Notes: generated by a model not told the origin, from the letters alone. A stretch of DNA of 64,000 nt from Orobanche coerulescens (GCA_033398695.1 CM065806.1:43673001-43737000), one strand, 5' to 3'. Positions 35,805-47,260 are shown, counted from the stretch's first letter. Program-made: numbers and translations.

Positions 35805-36423
35805 CAGGCAGCAGTCCAGTACTGTTCAGTACACTGCTGCCGACAGTACAAAAAAGTCGAAATGCGAAGCAAGGCCAGAATCCAGAAACACAAACACGGA
35901 ATATTCAAGACGACAGAGTTAAGCGCTGAAAGGAAATACATCTCCGACCACCAGAGAGTCCGTAATACGACAAAGAAAGTGAAATTCCCTAAACATATGG
36001 AAAATTACAAAAATGGCCCAAGTGCCCGAAAATCACGATACGATGTCGGATTAACAAACCGAAAGTTTCAACACGACCAACTGAACCATACAAACTTATG
36101 CAAACCAAGAAAAAGCGAAAACGAACGAGTTTTACGAGAATCGAACGTACATGCGACAAGATATAATTTAAGATAAAATTATGTAAAAACATCCTCGAAA
36201 CTCGACCAAACGGAAAACTCCAAGAACAAAATAGGTTCAAAATCCCAAAAAAGTAACAAGTGAGTCGTCCGAAACGAACATATCCCAAAAATAGAAATGA
36301 CCAAAAATAGAAAGTACGGATATTACAAAAATATCCTACAGAGTTTGAATGGTCCTCTCAAACTGACCGTCGGTCTGAGCCCTGGGAGTGGTAGTTCTTA
36401 TTCCAGTCCTCTGGACTAGCGGA

Positions 36424-36725
36424 TTAGCGTACGCTACGTTGTCTAGCGCACGCTAATGTCGGGGGACTAGTGCACGCTAGGTGTCCGGTAGCATGCGCTA
36501 GCGTGACTGGCCAGCACTGGACAGTTTGTTCTGGACTCATTCAGGTGCCCAGGTAGCGCACGGTATAGCTAGATAGCGCGTGCTACCGAGTCGTTGTTAG
36601 CGCACACTAGATAGTAGTAGCGCACGCTAACGGTCCAGGACAGTGAGTTCTGGACTGTAATATAACTGGGTAGCGCATGCTAACACTTAGCCGTTAGCGC
36701 GCGCTAAGCCGTGCGGCTATATATA
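36424..36725 (+). promoter_or_regulatory. LTR-6 promoter: TAGCGYRCGCTA array and TATA box
   Basis: Ten sites of the TAGCGCACGCTA type at about 36424, 36443, 36468, 36488, 36553, 36572, 36596, 36615, 36670 and 36694. The last is the perfect 14-bp TTAGCGCGCGCTAA (36694-36707). TATATATA follows at 36718-36725, ten bases after the last palindrome. Confidence 0.78.
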
Positions 36726-37339
36726 CCCAGGAGTTGACCTTGGACGGATCTAATTCTCATTTCACATCCCTTCTCCGCAGCTTTGGCGATTTTGGGCGAT
36801 TTCTTGGCGATTTCTTGCTCCAATCATCTCAACCATCATCTTCCTAAAGTTCTTGGTGTATAATAACAACATTAACACGAATCTTTCATCCTAATCCAAG
36901 GTAAATCTTCTTAGAACCCTACTTTTGAGTAAATTGGGGGTTTTCGGGTTTTTCTTCGATTCGTTCCATACGGTTGATTAACTCATGTTGAATATGATTA
37001 ATCTTGCTAGTATTCTTATTTTCCCTACGGATTCATGGTATATTTCGTGGTTGTATATACGAGAGGGTTTGGTTGCGGTCCGCCCTCGTTGTTATTTTTA
37101 TACGAATATACATGAATCGTAGGCGGGTTTCCGGGTGTATTCCATTTTCGTATTCGTTTAGGATTGGTAGTGATTGTGTTCTTCGAATTGTTAGGTTCGT
37201 AATTCTCGGTCCCTAACATTCGTCGGCGTTTTTCTTTCCGTTCGTTGCATCGTATATTATTCAAGGCAAGTAATTCTTGGAAACCTTTATGCTTAACGTG
37301 AAATGGTAATGTATATTGTGTGTGCTTTACTCACCTCAG

Positions 37340-37562
37340 GAGGGTTCGACGGGGCCTCGGGGGAATCTATGGCTTCGTCTTGGATTCATGAGTTTGTTTC
37401 GCTAGCCAGCTCGGGAGGGTCCTTAGAGGCCTCGAGTGGGATTCGTGGCTTCGTCTCGGTCCTAGGCGACGTGTGTGCTTGATTTGTTTTATGAATGTGG
37501 CCAGCTCGGGAGGGTCCTTAGAGGCCTCGAGTGGGATTCGTGGCTTCGTCTCGGTCCTAGGC
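37340..37562 (+). repeat. Tandem repeat, 95-bp unit, in LTR-6
   Basis: Units with CCAGCTCGGGAGGGTCCTTA begin near 37406 and 37501, with a diverged unit before them. The same sequence family, inverted, makes the array at 46827-47260 in the internal region of the element at 42050-50194. Confidence 0.85.
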
Positions 37563-38101
37563 AAATCGATTGTGACTGCTTGTTTCCGGAAAATACATGT
37601 CTGGTTTTGGCTTTTGAAATGATATTGGTGCATGTATTATGAAATGTGTAAGCGACTGGTTTGTCTTGATTACTTGTATTAGCATAATTGCTAACCCCTT
37701 TGGGGACCCGTTGTGGGGGAATTATTGTTATGGATTTCAGGTTATGATCATACGGACGAGCGAGTGCTGGGATAGTACGAGGATGCTGGCCAGGGTCGTT
37801 GACATGTGCATTGATTCCTTTTAATTCCGTTGTTCCATTCGATATGGTCGTTGTCTACTTTTAAAACTTATAGATTGTACTCGCGAGTACTTAGGCTTTT
37901 CTCTTCGAATTACGTTTTGTATTCGTGGAAGTTATTCGTGTTTGTCATTGTTGATTATTCCGCCGGTTGTACCGCGCGTGTTATTTGATTTTCAACTGAA
38001 TAATGTGTGATTCTACTGTGATAAGTTGTGTCTAGCCTGGTGGGTCCCATGTAGGGGTCCACGACACTGTAATATACCTTGAATATCTTGGGGGTGTTAC
38101 A

Positions 38102-39009
38102 TATGCGATTAATTGAGCGACATTAGAGAACTGGAGGGTTCACACCGCGTAGGAAACAACGACCGACTAAAAAATGAGGGCAATCTTGATATTACGATTC
38201 AAGTGGTGCAATTTTAACGAGGTTTAAATTGGAAAAGTGTGGTGGGGTGGGGGTGGGGGGGAATAAAAAATGAGTATTTGAAGAATAATTGTATATGTCT
38301 TATTGGTTTATATTGTATTTCAAAGAATTCTTACAAATCGTAGTAAATTATAATAAAACTGATAAATCCTTTCTAATCCATGTGGATTTAAAAGAATATG
38401 TGAATTTAAAATAATGAGGAAGAATCCACGGATTCTGAGAAATCCTTAAAAATCCTTTAAAATCAATATTGAATACACCTCCTTAGACTAGCTTACCCCA
38501 AAACTCGAACCAAATTGTTCAATTTTAATTTTCTTATTTCGATTTTGATTTTTTTGGCCGATTTCTATTCTACGTCCGATCAATTATACTGTTCGTTCGA
38601 TTTATGAATTTGCTTGAACAACCCATTCACAATCAATAAAAAAGTTCCTTTTGTGCCAAAAAAAATGAATAAAATAAATATAAAAACCAAAATTTTAGGG
38701 ACAAGATTGTCCACATTGGGTTACAACTTGCATAAAAAAATTACTGTCGGTAAAGCATAAAAGATTAGTTTATATGGGTTAAAAGTGTAAACATCCGAAA
38801 AATCCAGGGGTGTTTCGTGTAATTTTGCTTGTCTGTATACTGTATACATCGGACGTCCTAGAACGGTTGAATCCCTCCTATAGCTCCCGGTTTCTCTTTC
38901 AACATTCACTTTTGCTTAAAAAAAATAGAAATTTTAAATACCGAAAATCATATTGTAGATATTGTCGAAAGCACTATCATTCATTTATAAGTAACTTTTC
39001 ATAAAGTAA
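38102..39009. other. AT-rich DNA, no gene seen
   Basis: Low-complexity stretches, including a GGTGGGGTGGGGGTGG run at about 38240. It may be the upstream part of the Helitron remnant, but no TC 5' terminus could be placed. Confidence 0.4.
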
Positions 39010-39541
39010 TTTTTTGAAGAAAGAGCAATCATGGCGCCAACAAACGACGTTGTGGAGATAGTAAACGATTACGTGATGTCTATAATTTCAAAAGACAAGC
39101 GGATATATCTCAGTTCTGATAGTATCTGCAAAATCTTTGCGACCTCTAAAAGTCAAAATCGAGTATATCAAATGATTTTTTTTGAATAGCATCAAGTGTT
39201 CTAGAATTCCAAATCACATCTTGAAATCGTAAGTTAGAGTTTAAATTATGCTAATTCAAAATATGGAGGATTATGCAATTTCACATCATTAATAATTATC
39301 CAAATCCGTAACCATATTATTGAACTAAAAAATTAGGGAACAATTGGAGAGTAAATTATTTATTCCACAATTGATATTAAGCCCGTTAGATACATATCAG
39401 TTTTCACTATTATGAGCTTTGCCATGACTATATTTAAGAGTCAAGGTCAAACGCTCTCTCATGTCGGTATGTATCTTCCAAGACCCGTATTCGGTCATGG
39501 TTGACTTTATGTTGTCATATCAAGAGAGAAGATCAGGAAAG
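39010..39541 (+). pseudogene. Helitron/Pif1-type helicase remnant
   Basis: Read in shifting frames: ERAIMAPTNDVVEIVNDYVM and KRIYLSSDSICK from 39031; a +1 shift to FLNSIKCSRIPNHILK (39182-39229); GLCNFTSLIIIQIRNHIIE near 39270-39325; and FAMTIFKSQGQTLSHVGMYL plus PRPVFGHG at about 39420-39500, then a TGA and LYVVISREK. The order and wording match the C-terminal half of the helicase in plant Helitron RepHel proteins. Frameshifts and stops show long decay. Confidence 0.88.
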
Positions 39542-39701
39542 ACTAATCTTTTGTTGCAATGAGAATGGTGTAATCACGAACAGAAGAAATAGTGTAGTTT
39601 ATAAAGAAGTATTATGAAAATATAATGAACGATTTACATAATATATATTTACATAAGAGGTCTTTTTTGCGTTCCGTGTAATTACACGGATATTATACTA
39701 G
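39542..39701 (+). mobile_element. Helitron 3' terminus
   Basis: A perfect 16-bp palindrome CCGTGTAATTACACGG (39674-39689) is followed after eight bases by CTAG at 39698-39701, with T as the next host base. This is the 3' signature of plant Helitrons (hairpin, short spacer, CTRR, insertion between A and T). It follows the helicase remnant in the same orientation. Confidence 0.85.
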
Positions 39702-40867
39702 TCTTATGACTAATTTGAAACATATTAAAAAAATTACATGTTCATCTTCCAAATTATTTTTTATTGTCCTATCAAATCTCATATTCGTTACACATTTTTA
39801 TTTACTGCCACATAATAATTTATTTATCAAACTCGAGCTAGTGAATACGTAGCTCGCAAGTGACTCGAGAGCATTTAATTGTTTTACTATTTTTTATATA
39901 TGTATAAATATTTATTTTATTTTAATTATTTATTAATAATAGTAATTATATTTATCAAAACATACATTTTTTATTATTTTTAAAAATTAAATTAAAAATA
40001 TCCTGCTCGAATCTAGCCTAAGCTCAGATTTTACTGCTCATTCGGCTCGAGCTTGGCTGAATAGTAACAAGCATCACTCATTAAGGTCAAAACTCGACTC
40101 GACTGGACTAGTTTGCAGCGTATTTGTTGGCGTAATCTACTATATTCTCCGTCTAGTTGAAATATTATATTTCACCTAAAAATCGTCCTTTTAAAAATAG
40201 TATGTTTCATTAAATATTTTATAATCACATTAAATGATCAGACTTTCTCCTTTATTCTCCGTTATACACTCAACACCAATACCAAAAAATTTTACATATA
40301 TATCGCATTTAATCATTCTTCTAAAATAGATCAATATTATTTTAAATGTAACACTTGGATGGGCACGGAGGAGTACTATTTATTGCCTCTTCCATCCCCT
40401 TATAGATTCTACTCTAATTAAAGTAAAAATTTTATTTATTTATTTTAACAAATATACAATTTTTGTAAGCCATATATTCTCATTTTCTTCGAGTCAACTA
40501 ATACTTAATTTATATAACAAAATAATTTAATTTAAAAAATATTATATTAAAATTAATATTTAGATATTAATATTATATTTTACTGAAACAAAATCATACT
40601 CCAGCATTCGAAAAAAATATGAACTTTGTTTTTTCGATTCAACCACCAAAACATACATTTTTCATTTATGGACATTTTCTTATCATCAATAATTCAAATT
40701 ATTTACATATTTTATCATACATGACCCACCTTTTATCCTCAACCATTCTATTGATAATTAGTGTCACACATAATGAGACATGGTATTGGTGGACCCGTAG
40801 AGTAATTTCCAAATAAACTCTTTAAAAGAAATGAAGAGTATTGTTTTAGCAGTTTTCTTCAAGAAGT
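39702..40867. other. AT-rich DNA, no gene seen
   Basis: Very AT-rich, no frame with a known domain, no RNA gene. Confidence 0.5.
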
Positions 40868-40884
40868 AACTTTATGTTTCTTTT

Positions 40885-41238
40885 AACCGACTGGCTAGCC
40901 CAGTTGGCCACCACATGGGTGTAAAAACTCATGTGGGGTAGAGGTCAGGGGTTCTATCTCAGTTGCCTCCATCTTAAAATATTTCTCGGGATATATACGC
41001 TCTAATTAAGCATTTGACAGGACCTCATACTGAATATCATCCGTGTGACTTCGATTCGGGGGGAGGACTTCATGTTCTCTTTACATAGGAGGATTTGGTT
41101 GTACGTCAGCAGAACCCGACAAGACACTGATCAGTTCGTGCACATCCCGCGATTTAACTTGGTGGCGGTAATGAGAAAGCGGAGCTGTTACCCTCAGATA
41201 TAGTTAGGTGTAAGCCTAGAAACTGAGTTATCAAAAAA
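40885..41238 (+). mobile_element. tRNA-derived SINE with 17-bp target duplication
   Basis: 354 bp ending in a short A run. Near the 5' end it has a box A-like TAGCCCAGTTGG (from about 40896) and a box B-like GGTTCTATCTC about 50 bases further on, the internal RNA polymerase III promoter of tRNA-derived SINEs. It is flanked by direct repeats AACTTTATGTTTCTTTT (40868-40884) and AACTTTATGTTCCTTTT (41239-41255), 16 of 17 identical. Confidence 0.85.
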
Positions 41239-41255
41239 AACTTTATGTTCCTTTT

Positions 41256-42044
41256 GGTAGCGGAATTATATTGTTTGACTTTTATAGGTGGAGCAATTGA
41301 TTATTGACTAGATAAAAGTGGCTTCTTCGTATTAAATTAAATACACTGGATTCCGTATTTTACATGATGATCAATTTGTAGTTTGACTTAAAAATTGACT
41401 TTCACTTGTTAAATGCTTTTCTTGCAAGAGGTGTGCCCAAAAATTTAATAAAATATGAACAAAGTTTTCTCCATTAAAAATTATATCCAGGTTCTATTTC
41501 TCTACATTTATTTTCTTTGTGTCAAGTCGAATTTTTATTAAATTTTTCTTTTGAAGCAAGTAAATTCATTTAGTTTTATCATTTTATTATATAATAAGTT
41601 GTTCGCTTTTACACATTATTGTTGAGACATAATCATATCTTCATAGAACAAAATAGATTTCTAGAGATATTCTCTTACCAATTTTGTTATAGCATCTATA
41701 TCTGAACAACCAATCAAAAGAAATTTATAACTCAACAACATAAGAAAGCACATCATTAACATTGCGTCTCTAGTCAGACGCAAAATAAACTTCAACTACA
41801 AGTGAATGTGCCCATTACAATGGATTTCTCCATTTTGGTATCCGAAAGATGGAAAAACTCTCGTCACCGGAAAGATTGTTATATCAATTTGGTGTTTCAA
41901 TGTTTTCTCTATCAAATTAATGCGTGAAATATTTTCATATCAACTCGGGGCCCGAAAGATATGAAACTATTATTTTTAGCATGAAATTATCAATTAAAGG
42001 TTCTCTTATCTTAAGAAAATATTTGGTATATTCAACTTGATCAT
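41256..42044. other. AT-rich DNA, no gene seen
   Basis: AT-rich host-like DNA up to the target site of the next element. Nothing recognised. Confidence 0.5.
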
Positions 42045-42913
42045 TAGTTTGTAACACTCCCAATCCGCTCAAGGATATTACACGGCGTAGAACCTTTCCT
42101 CAAGGATCTACCAGGTTGGTAACAAAAATCAAATATCTCAACAAGGCCTTTAAGGCTAAAATGACTCAGTAGACCGATCTGGTCTTTCAATAAATACATA
42201 CAACTCAATCTCAATACATGCCCACGCAGGGGGCGAATACAACGCATTCCCGTACAACGGGGAAAGAATACTGTAGCAGAAATAAATTACAACTTGATCA
42301 ATACAACAACATACGGGTCCTCATGTGATTAATATCGATCATCTTTCATCATCCATCATGCCAACCATGTGTTACGCTACCCAAAACCTAAATACAATAC
42401 AGACATCCACCCCCCGATTACTCAGGGGTTAGCAAAATTCCACTATTTTGCTAGTGCAAGTACAAAGTGCGAAATACGAGTCATACAATTCAAGTTCCAA
42501 GAATAATAATAATCAGGAATTCTCAAAGATTCAACGAAAAATACTTCCTGATGCAAGAGTTTGGGAAAACTTTCCAAAATTGAAAGATCACAAATTCAAG
42601 GGAAACAATTTATAAAATGGTCTTAAATGCCATCGGGAGTTTTTACCATAAAACCAGTTTAGGATTATCAAATCTTTCTCTTTTCAAAAGAATCCAAAAG
42701 GGGCACAGCTCAAAGATTTGCTTTCACTAATAAAAGCTAACAATAATTCACGGGATCCATAACCCACACCACGTGTCCTCGACGGACTTAAAATTCAACA
42801 CAACATAATCACCCAAAATATGCAAATCTTGATCACACTTCCAAGGTACTCAACCTGGCAAAACACATTCACAAATCATATACACACCAGCGTGATCGCA
42901 TGTCACGACATCT

Positions 42914-43133
42914 CACAGTTGGATCAATCACTTGTTGTCTCCTGAACACATGATCACATGCTATGTGTCACCGTAGGTATTCTTTGGCACTCACGGTTGG
43001 ATCAATCACTTGTTGCATCCTGACCACAGGATCGCAAGCCATGTGTCACCGTAGTTTTTCTTAGGCTCTCACGGTTGGATCAATCACTTGTTGTATCCTG
43101 ACCACATGATCGCATGCTATGTGTCATTGTAGA
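42914..43133 (-). repeat. 78-bp tandem repeat in LTR-4, left copy
   Basis: Units start at 42914, 42992 and 43070 (CACGGTTGGATCAATCACTT), exactly 78 bp apart. The right LTR has the same at 48491, 48569 and 48647. Confidence 0.92.
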
Positions 43134-44154
43134 CCCCGCCCACATCCACACATTCACATACATAGCACAATACAACAAAGATATCCAAACAATTCACCCA
43201 AAGGCATCAAACACTTAGCAAAACACAACGTCAAACCACAACGCATCGAAATGAGGCAACATATGTACACACGCATTATCAAGCGCAACATCAACACCAA
43301 ACATATCCAAAGAATTCACATAGTCATTTACGAAAATACACCAATCACAACATTCACACGAGTTTGAAAGGGAGCCTTTAGCGAGGCTAAACCAAAACTT
43401 TGAAAGTTCATCTCAAACAAGCAAACCAACATATTTAGACGATCACCGATTATCATATCCACAAAACAAGAAATGTATGGACAAGGTACTTGCCTCGAAA
43501 CCACGATCACAACGAGACAACGGATGGGATTCGGTCGAACAGCCCTGAACTCCCGAACACTACCAAGAACACGATAGCACCACGAACACTATGAGAATAA
43601 CACCACACGAATTATCAATCACTAAACGGAATTCAACTCGGAATCCTCGAGAACATATAATCCTCCATAAGAAACAATAAAAACATGATTACGACGAGGA
43701 TCAAGACCAAAAACAACGTAGATCACAACAAACTACCGAAGGAAAACTCATTCGAACAATTGATCGAACATCAAATGTTCACTACACCTCAAGAACACCG
43801 AAATCACCCTTCGGGTTGAAACGAACCGAATATATGGATATACAATCCATAAAACATGATTAAAAACAACATCTAACACCAATCGATTTATCAAAATCAG
43901 ATGGAAAATGAAATCAAGAACAAAACTCCCAAAGAAAAGGTCAACTCTAGAGAATCAAGAAAAATACCTCGATCCGGCGAAGAATAACAGATTTAATGAT
44001 GTTAAACACACACAAATCATCGCAAGATGATGCTTGATGATGAAGATCACCCAAAATCGCTCCAAGAATCGCCCACGGTGAGAAAGAAGAAGAGAGGAGA
44101 GGAAAAAATGAAATCCTCTCTAAATCCCGCTGATAAAAGGGTATTGTGATTCGC

Positions 44155-44308
44155 GTGCCGCGGCGCAGACTGAGTGTCCCGTGGCCCGCGGCTAAAATAC
44201 ACAATCAGGTCTCCAAGCCGTGCTGCGGCGCAGACTAAGCGTGCCGCGGCCCGCGGTACAGCCGCGCCCAGCTCGCAACTGCAAGGTGTGTGTGCCGCGG
44301 CGCACACT
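44155..44308 (-). promoter_or_regulatory. GCCGCGGCGC array, left LTR-4
   Basis: Several GTGCCGCGGCGCAGAC-type sites with an adjoining GCCCGCGG. The right LTR has the matching array at 49728-49870, including the perfect palindrome GTGCCGCGGCAC at 49789-49800. Confidence 0.65.
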
Positions 44309-44629
44309 GTTCATGCCCAAAAAGGGCCGAAAAATCACGATACATGATCGAATAACCAAACCGAAGTTCAAAACACGTCTAACAACGTTAAACGGACTTA
44401 CGGGAAACACGAAACAGCAGTTTTGAACGAGATTCACAAGGATCGAACTCAAATGCGGAAAAGTCGCTAAGAAGCACGGAACTCAACAAAACGACACCGA
44501 AACGAACTCGGATGTCAAAAAGTGCTGAACTAATCATTCTTAGAATGATGAAACGGTCACAATAGAGTCTCTAAGATGGACTTCCGCCAAAAAAGAAAAT
44601 TACCGGAAATCAAAATTGCGGATATTACA

Positions 44630-44660
44630 TACTACCCTCCTTGGAAGAAGTTTCATCCCG
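44630..44660 (-). other. Polypurine tract B of the 42050-50194 element
   Basis: The minus strand reads TTTCGGGATGAAACTTCTTC then CAAGGAGGGTAGTA and the LTR start, the same arrangement as the Tekay PPT at 6425-6458. It serves the LTR at 42050-44629. Confidence 0.8.
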
Positions 44661-45087
44661 AAACTTAAAACAAGTAGGGAGAAGCCATAACTCGCCAGGA
44701 ACATCTCTACGAGATACACAAGAAACGCGTAACCTACGCCCATTGGCGAAACGTTGCAAGCAACGCAAAGAAACATACGACATGAAATCACACTCGACGA
44801 CAACCATCACAATGTCACAAGCAGAGACATAATAAAACCAACAAGTGTCAAGTATCACCAAATAGGTAACACAATCAAATCAATTATATGAACAATCACA
44901 AAATAAAAGGCACCTATTGCAAGAAAACACGCACAATCGAAAAATAGAAATTAAACACACTACGATTCGTGAGGGTAACCACGAAGAACTCCGACCACGC
45001 CGAAATTCTCGAAACCACATTAGGCATCTCAGTGTCCTTTCAGAGCAGAGACGCAACTCGATCCCCAAACCTCTCAGCTACTGACTC

Positions 45088-45129
45088 GCAAAGCACGACT
45101 TGGTGTCCGAAATGACCGCAATCGAAACA
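45088..45129 (-). pseudogene. Gag zinc knuckle B
   Basis: The minus strand encodes CFDCGHFGHQVVLC, a perfect CX2CX4HX4C knuckle as in retroelement nucleocapsid. No continuous gag frame surrounds it. PPT B follows about 430 bp downstream. Confidence 0.75.
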
Positions 45130-45166
45130 GCTGACCAACGATGAACGACAATTCTTCGTAGTAAGA

Positions 45167-45444
45167 GATCAGACAACAACAATCGGACAACCACGATTGA
45201 ACAACAATTATCGAACAACAAATATCGAACAACAATGATCAAACAACATCGATTGGACAACAACGATCGAACGCCAACGACTGAACAACAATGATCGAAC
45301 AACAACTATCGAACAACAACGATCAAACAACATCGATCGGACAACAACGTTCAGACACCAATGATCGAACAACAATGATCGAACAACAACGATCGGGCAC
45401 CAATGACCGAACAACAATGATCGAATAACAACGGTCGAACAATG
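45167..45444. repeat. 14-bp minisatellite, about 20 units
   Basis: Unit GATCGAACAACAAT with variants such as GATCAAACAACATC and GATCGGGCACCAAT. The minus-strand frames through it (repeating VRSLLFDHCC) are by-products of the repeat. Confidence 0.92.
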
Positions 45445-45689
45445 ACTCCGAAGTTCACACTTCAATCAAAGATATAAAAAAACTTGTAGAAACTAAAGGA
45501 CGTTAATTTCGGACAAGGTTCATAAGAATAGAACCGAACTCGGAAAAGTCGCAACGATAAACAGATTGTTCCGAAACAAGGTCACAACTTATTCGAACGA
45601 TGGCAACCGAGATACCAAACAAGTTCAGAAAGTATCAACGAACACGAGCGAGTCGATAGAATTGAGAAAGAGAAAATGCACAAGTAAAA

Positions 45690-45735
45690 AATAATACGGG
45701 TATTATATTTGACCTCTTTTAAAAGAAATGTCGTC
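45690..45735 (-). other. Polypurine tract A and relic LTR start
   Basis: The minus strand reads a GGGGACGACATTTC block, AAAAGAGGTCAAA, then TATAATACCCG, a degraded TGTAATACCCG LTR start at about 45707. The same junction occurs at about 43-90. The LTR-like sequence then runs to the minisatellite, about 240 bp. Confidence 0.7.
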
Positions 45736-45869
45736 CCCGGAACTCACAACAACGGAATCAAGGTAACAACACATCAAGCAACCGACAGAAACATCTTTCA
45801 AGGGCCTCTCAGAGTCGATACTGATATCTGTGCTGAAGCTCATACCCTGGAAGACTCGGTAACCAATTC

Positions 45870-45911
45870 GCAAAACTGGATTTTGTGTCCCTCGAGTCCG
45901 CACTTGAAACA
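45870..45911 (-). pseudogene. Gag zinc knuckle A
   Basis: The minus strand encodes CFKCGLEGHKIQFC, a perfect CX2CX4HX4C knuckle. PPT A follows about 150 bp downstream. It sits in a 63-codon open stretch (45840-46031) with no other recognisable gag sequence. Confidence 0.78.
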
Positions 45912-46826
45912 CGATACTGGCGAGAAGGACAATTTGTACATACATGCCCAGTACATTACAGTCGAAGCACCTCGGCATACCGAATATGCAACTGCTAGGT
46001 ACAAATGGAATATAACATCGCAAAACAACATACCGGAGATGCCAACTCAGCACAACATATCAACGTAAGGAAACTCACACATAATCACAGCAACGACAAC
46101 ATACATTCGGAAATTTCAATGGTTCGAACGATAACCAACACACAGTTACAAAACATCATGAAACAATCACATATGTATACGATAGTAAGAACCCAAGATC
46201 CAATAGTTCGCACAGGTGCGATAACACGCAAATCACCACGAAGCGACAACATTCAATAGCAACATCACACCTCTCACAGCGCTAACCTTCTAACGCAATG
46301 CGAACATTATACGTACATTCCTGGACCGCAAACAGGAATGATAGGTTTTAAAAACAAAAACCCCCTTTTGAAAATAATTTGGAAACACCAGTTGATTTTG
46401 AGTATCATATTTCGAAAAAGTAATGCAAACCTCGTTATCGAGACATTAAAAAAACCATCTTGCGTTGGATAAAAATGAAGACACTTTTCTTTTAAATTAA
46501 AACTTTCAGAAATATTCGACCTTCGGGTCTAAGCAAGTGCGTTTCTAAATTACTGAAATATCAAAAAAAATATTTTGTTCCTCAAGGTAGAAGAATTTTG
46601 AAACATATAGTTGCGCTAGTAGGCGCCTTGAAAATATAATCTATTTAAAAGTACACCTCGAAATTTATTTTCCAAGATACTCAGGGTTTTTAGAAATCCA
46701 TTAGGCTAGAATGCCCAAAAACTCACATGTCGTTTACACATAACATAGTACATGTGTCACGTCGTTCAGATTCAACACAGGACATGTCTCTTCCCGGAAA
46801 ACAAATAGTTAAATCACAGTTCAAAC

Positions 46827-47260
46827 TTGCCTAGGACCGGGATAAACCAGTGGTCCCACTCGAGGCCTCTAAGGACACTCTCGAGCTAGCTAGCGAATCA
46901 AACTCGTGAATCCAGGGCTATACCATTGGGTCCCCTCGAGGCCTCGTCGGACCCTCCCGAGGTGAGCAAAGCACACACAAATACACCACTAACTCGTGAA
47001 TCCAGGGCTATACCATTGGATTTTCTCGAGGCCTCGTTGGACCCTCCCGAGGTGAGCAATGCACACACAAATACACCACCAACTCGTGAATCCAGGGCTA
47101 TACCATTAGATTCCCTCGATCGTCAGACCCTCTCGAGGTGAGCAAAGCACACACAAATACACCACCAACTCGTGAATCTAGGGCTATACCATTTGATTCC
47201 CTTGAGGCCTCGTTGGACCCTCCCGAGGTGATCAAAGCACACACAAATATATCACCATTC
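46827..47260. repeat. ~90-bp tandem repeat in internal region
   Basis: Units with GTGAATCCAGGGCTATACCA start at 46906, 46996, 47086 and about 47172 (spacing 90, 90, 86). The block is the inverse of the LTR-6 tandem repeat at 37340-37562, so LTR-type sequence has entered an internal region. Confidence 0.88.

Larger units (their letters stand above)
34206..36327 (-). repeat. LTR-5, solo LTR with perfect TSD
   Basis: 2122 bp. Flanked by AAAAT on both sides (34201-34205 and 36328-36332). Copy B shows the unoccupied site with one AAAAT at 61146-61150. The plus-strand start is TATAACACCC, a G-to-A change from TGTAACACCC. No internal sequence remains, so the element was lost by LTR-LTR recombination. 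The terminal inverted repeat is at 34206-34238. Confidence 0.92.
8764..36379 (+). repeat. Copy A of a direct ~10-kb duplication, enlarged by three insertions
   Basis: Removing the insertions at 10166-15969, 22142-31517 and 34206-36332 leaves about 10.3 kb that aligns base by base with 51028-61197. It covers the CACTA element, AT-rich DNA, a PBS-bearing LTR end, and the 3' part of a minus-strand Tekay element. Identity looks to be in the mid to high 90s per cent by eye. Homology ends at 36379, where an unrelated LTR fragment begins. Confidence 0.85.
36380..38101 (+). repeat. LTR-6, 5'-truncated LTR
   Basis: Ends CTTGGGGGTGTTACA at 38101 preceded by the CCTGGTGGGTCCC block and the terminal inverted repeat (38068-38101). 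The left end has no TG start and joins Tekay pol at 36379, so it is a truncated or rearranged copy. It shares the palindrome motif with LTR-5 and an R/U5 block with LTR-1 (about 37050-37135). No primer site follows. Confidence 0.8.
42050..44629 (-). repeat. LTR-4, 3' LTR
   Basis: 2580 bp, TGTAACACTCCC to GGATATTACA in plus orientation. Terminal inverted repeat at 42050-42082. A GCCGCGGCGC array lies at 44155-44308; no good TATA box is seen beside it (the minus strand reads CCCTTTTATC). Confidence 0.9.

Noticed and set aside
35661..36176. 171-codon plus-strand frame
   Set aside because: Antisense to LTR-5 and made of its palindrome array and U3; no domain.
36424..36707. CRISPR-like look of regularly repeated palindromes
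   Set aside because: Units are short imperfect palindromes with uneven spacing inside a plant LTR; no cas genes and no uniform spacers.
40885..40960. tRNA gene
   Set aside because: Only box A and box B-like blocks remain; no cloverleaf closes, and the sequence continues into a SINE body with a TSD.
45208..45465. Leu/Val-rich minus-strand frame that looks membrane-like
   Set aside because: It is a translation of the 14-bp minisatellite.
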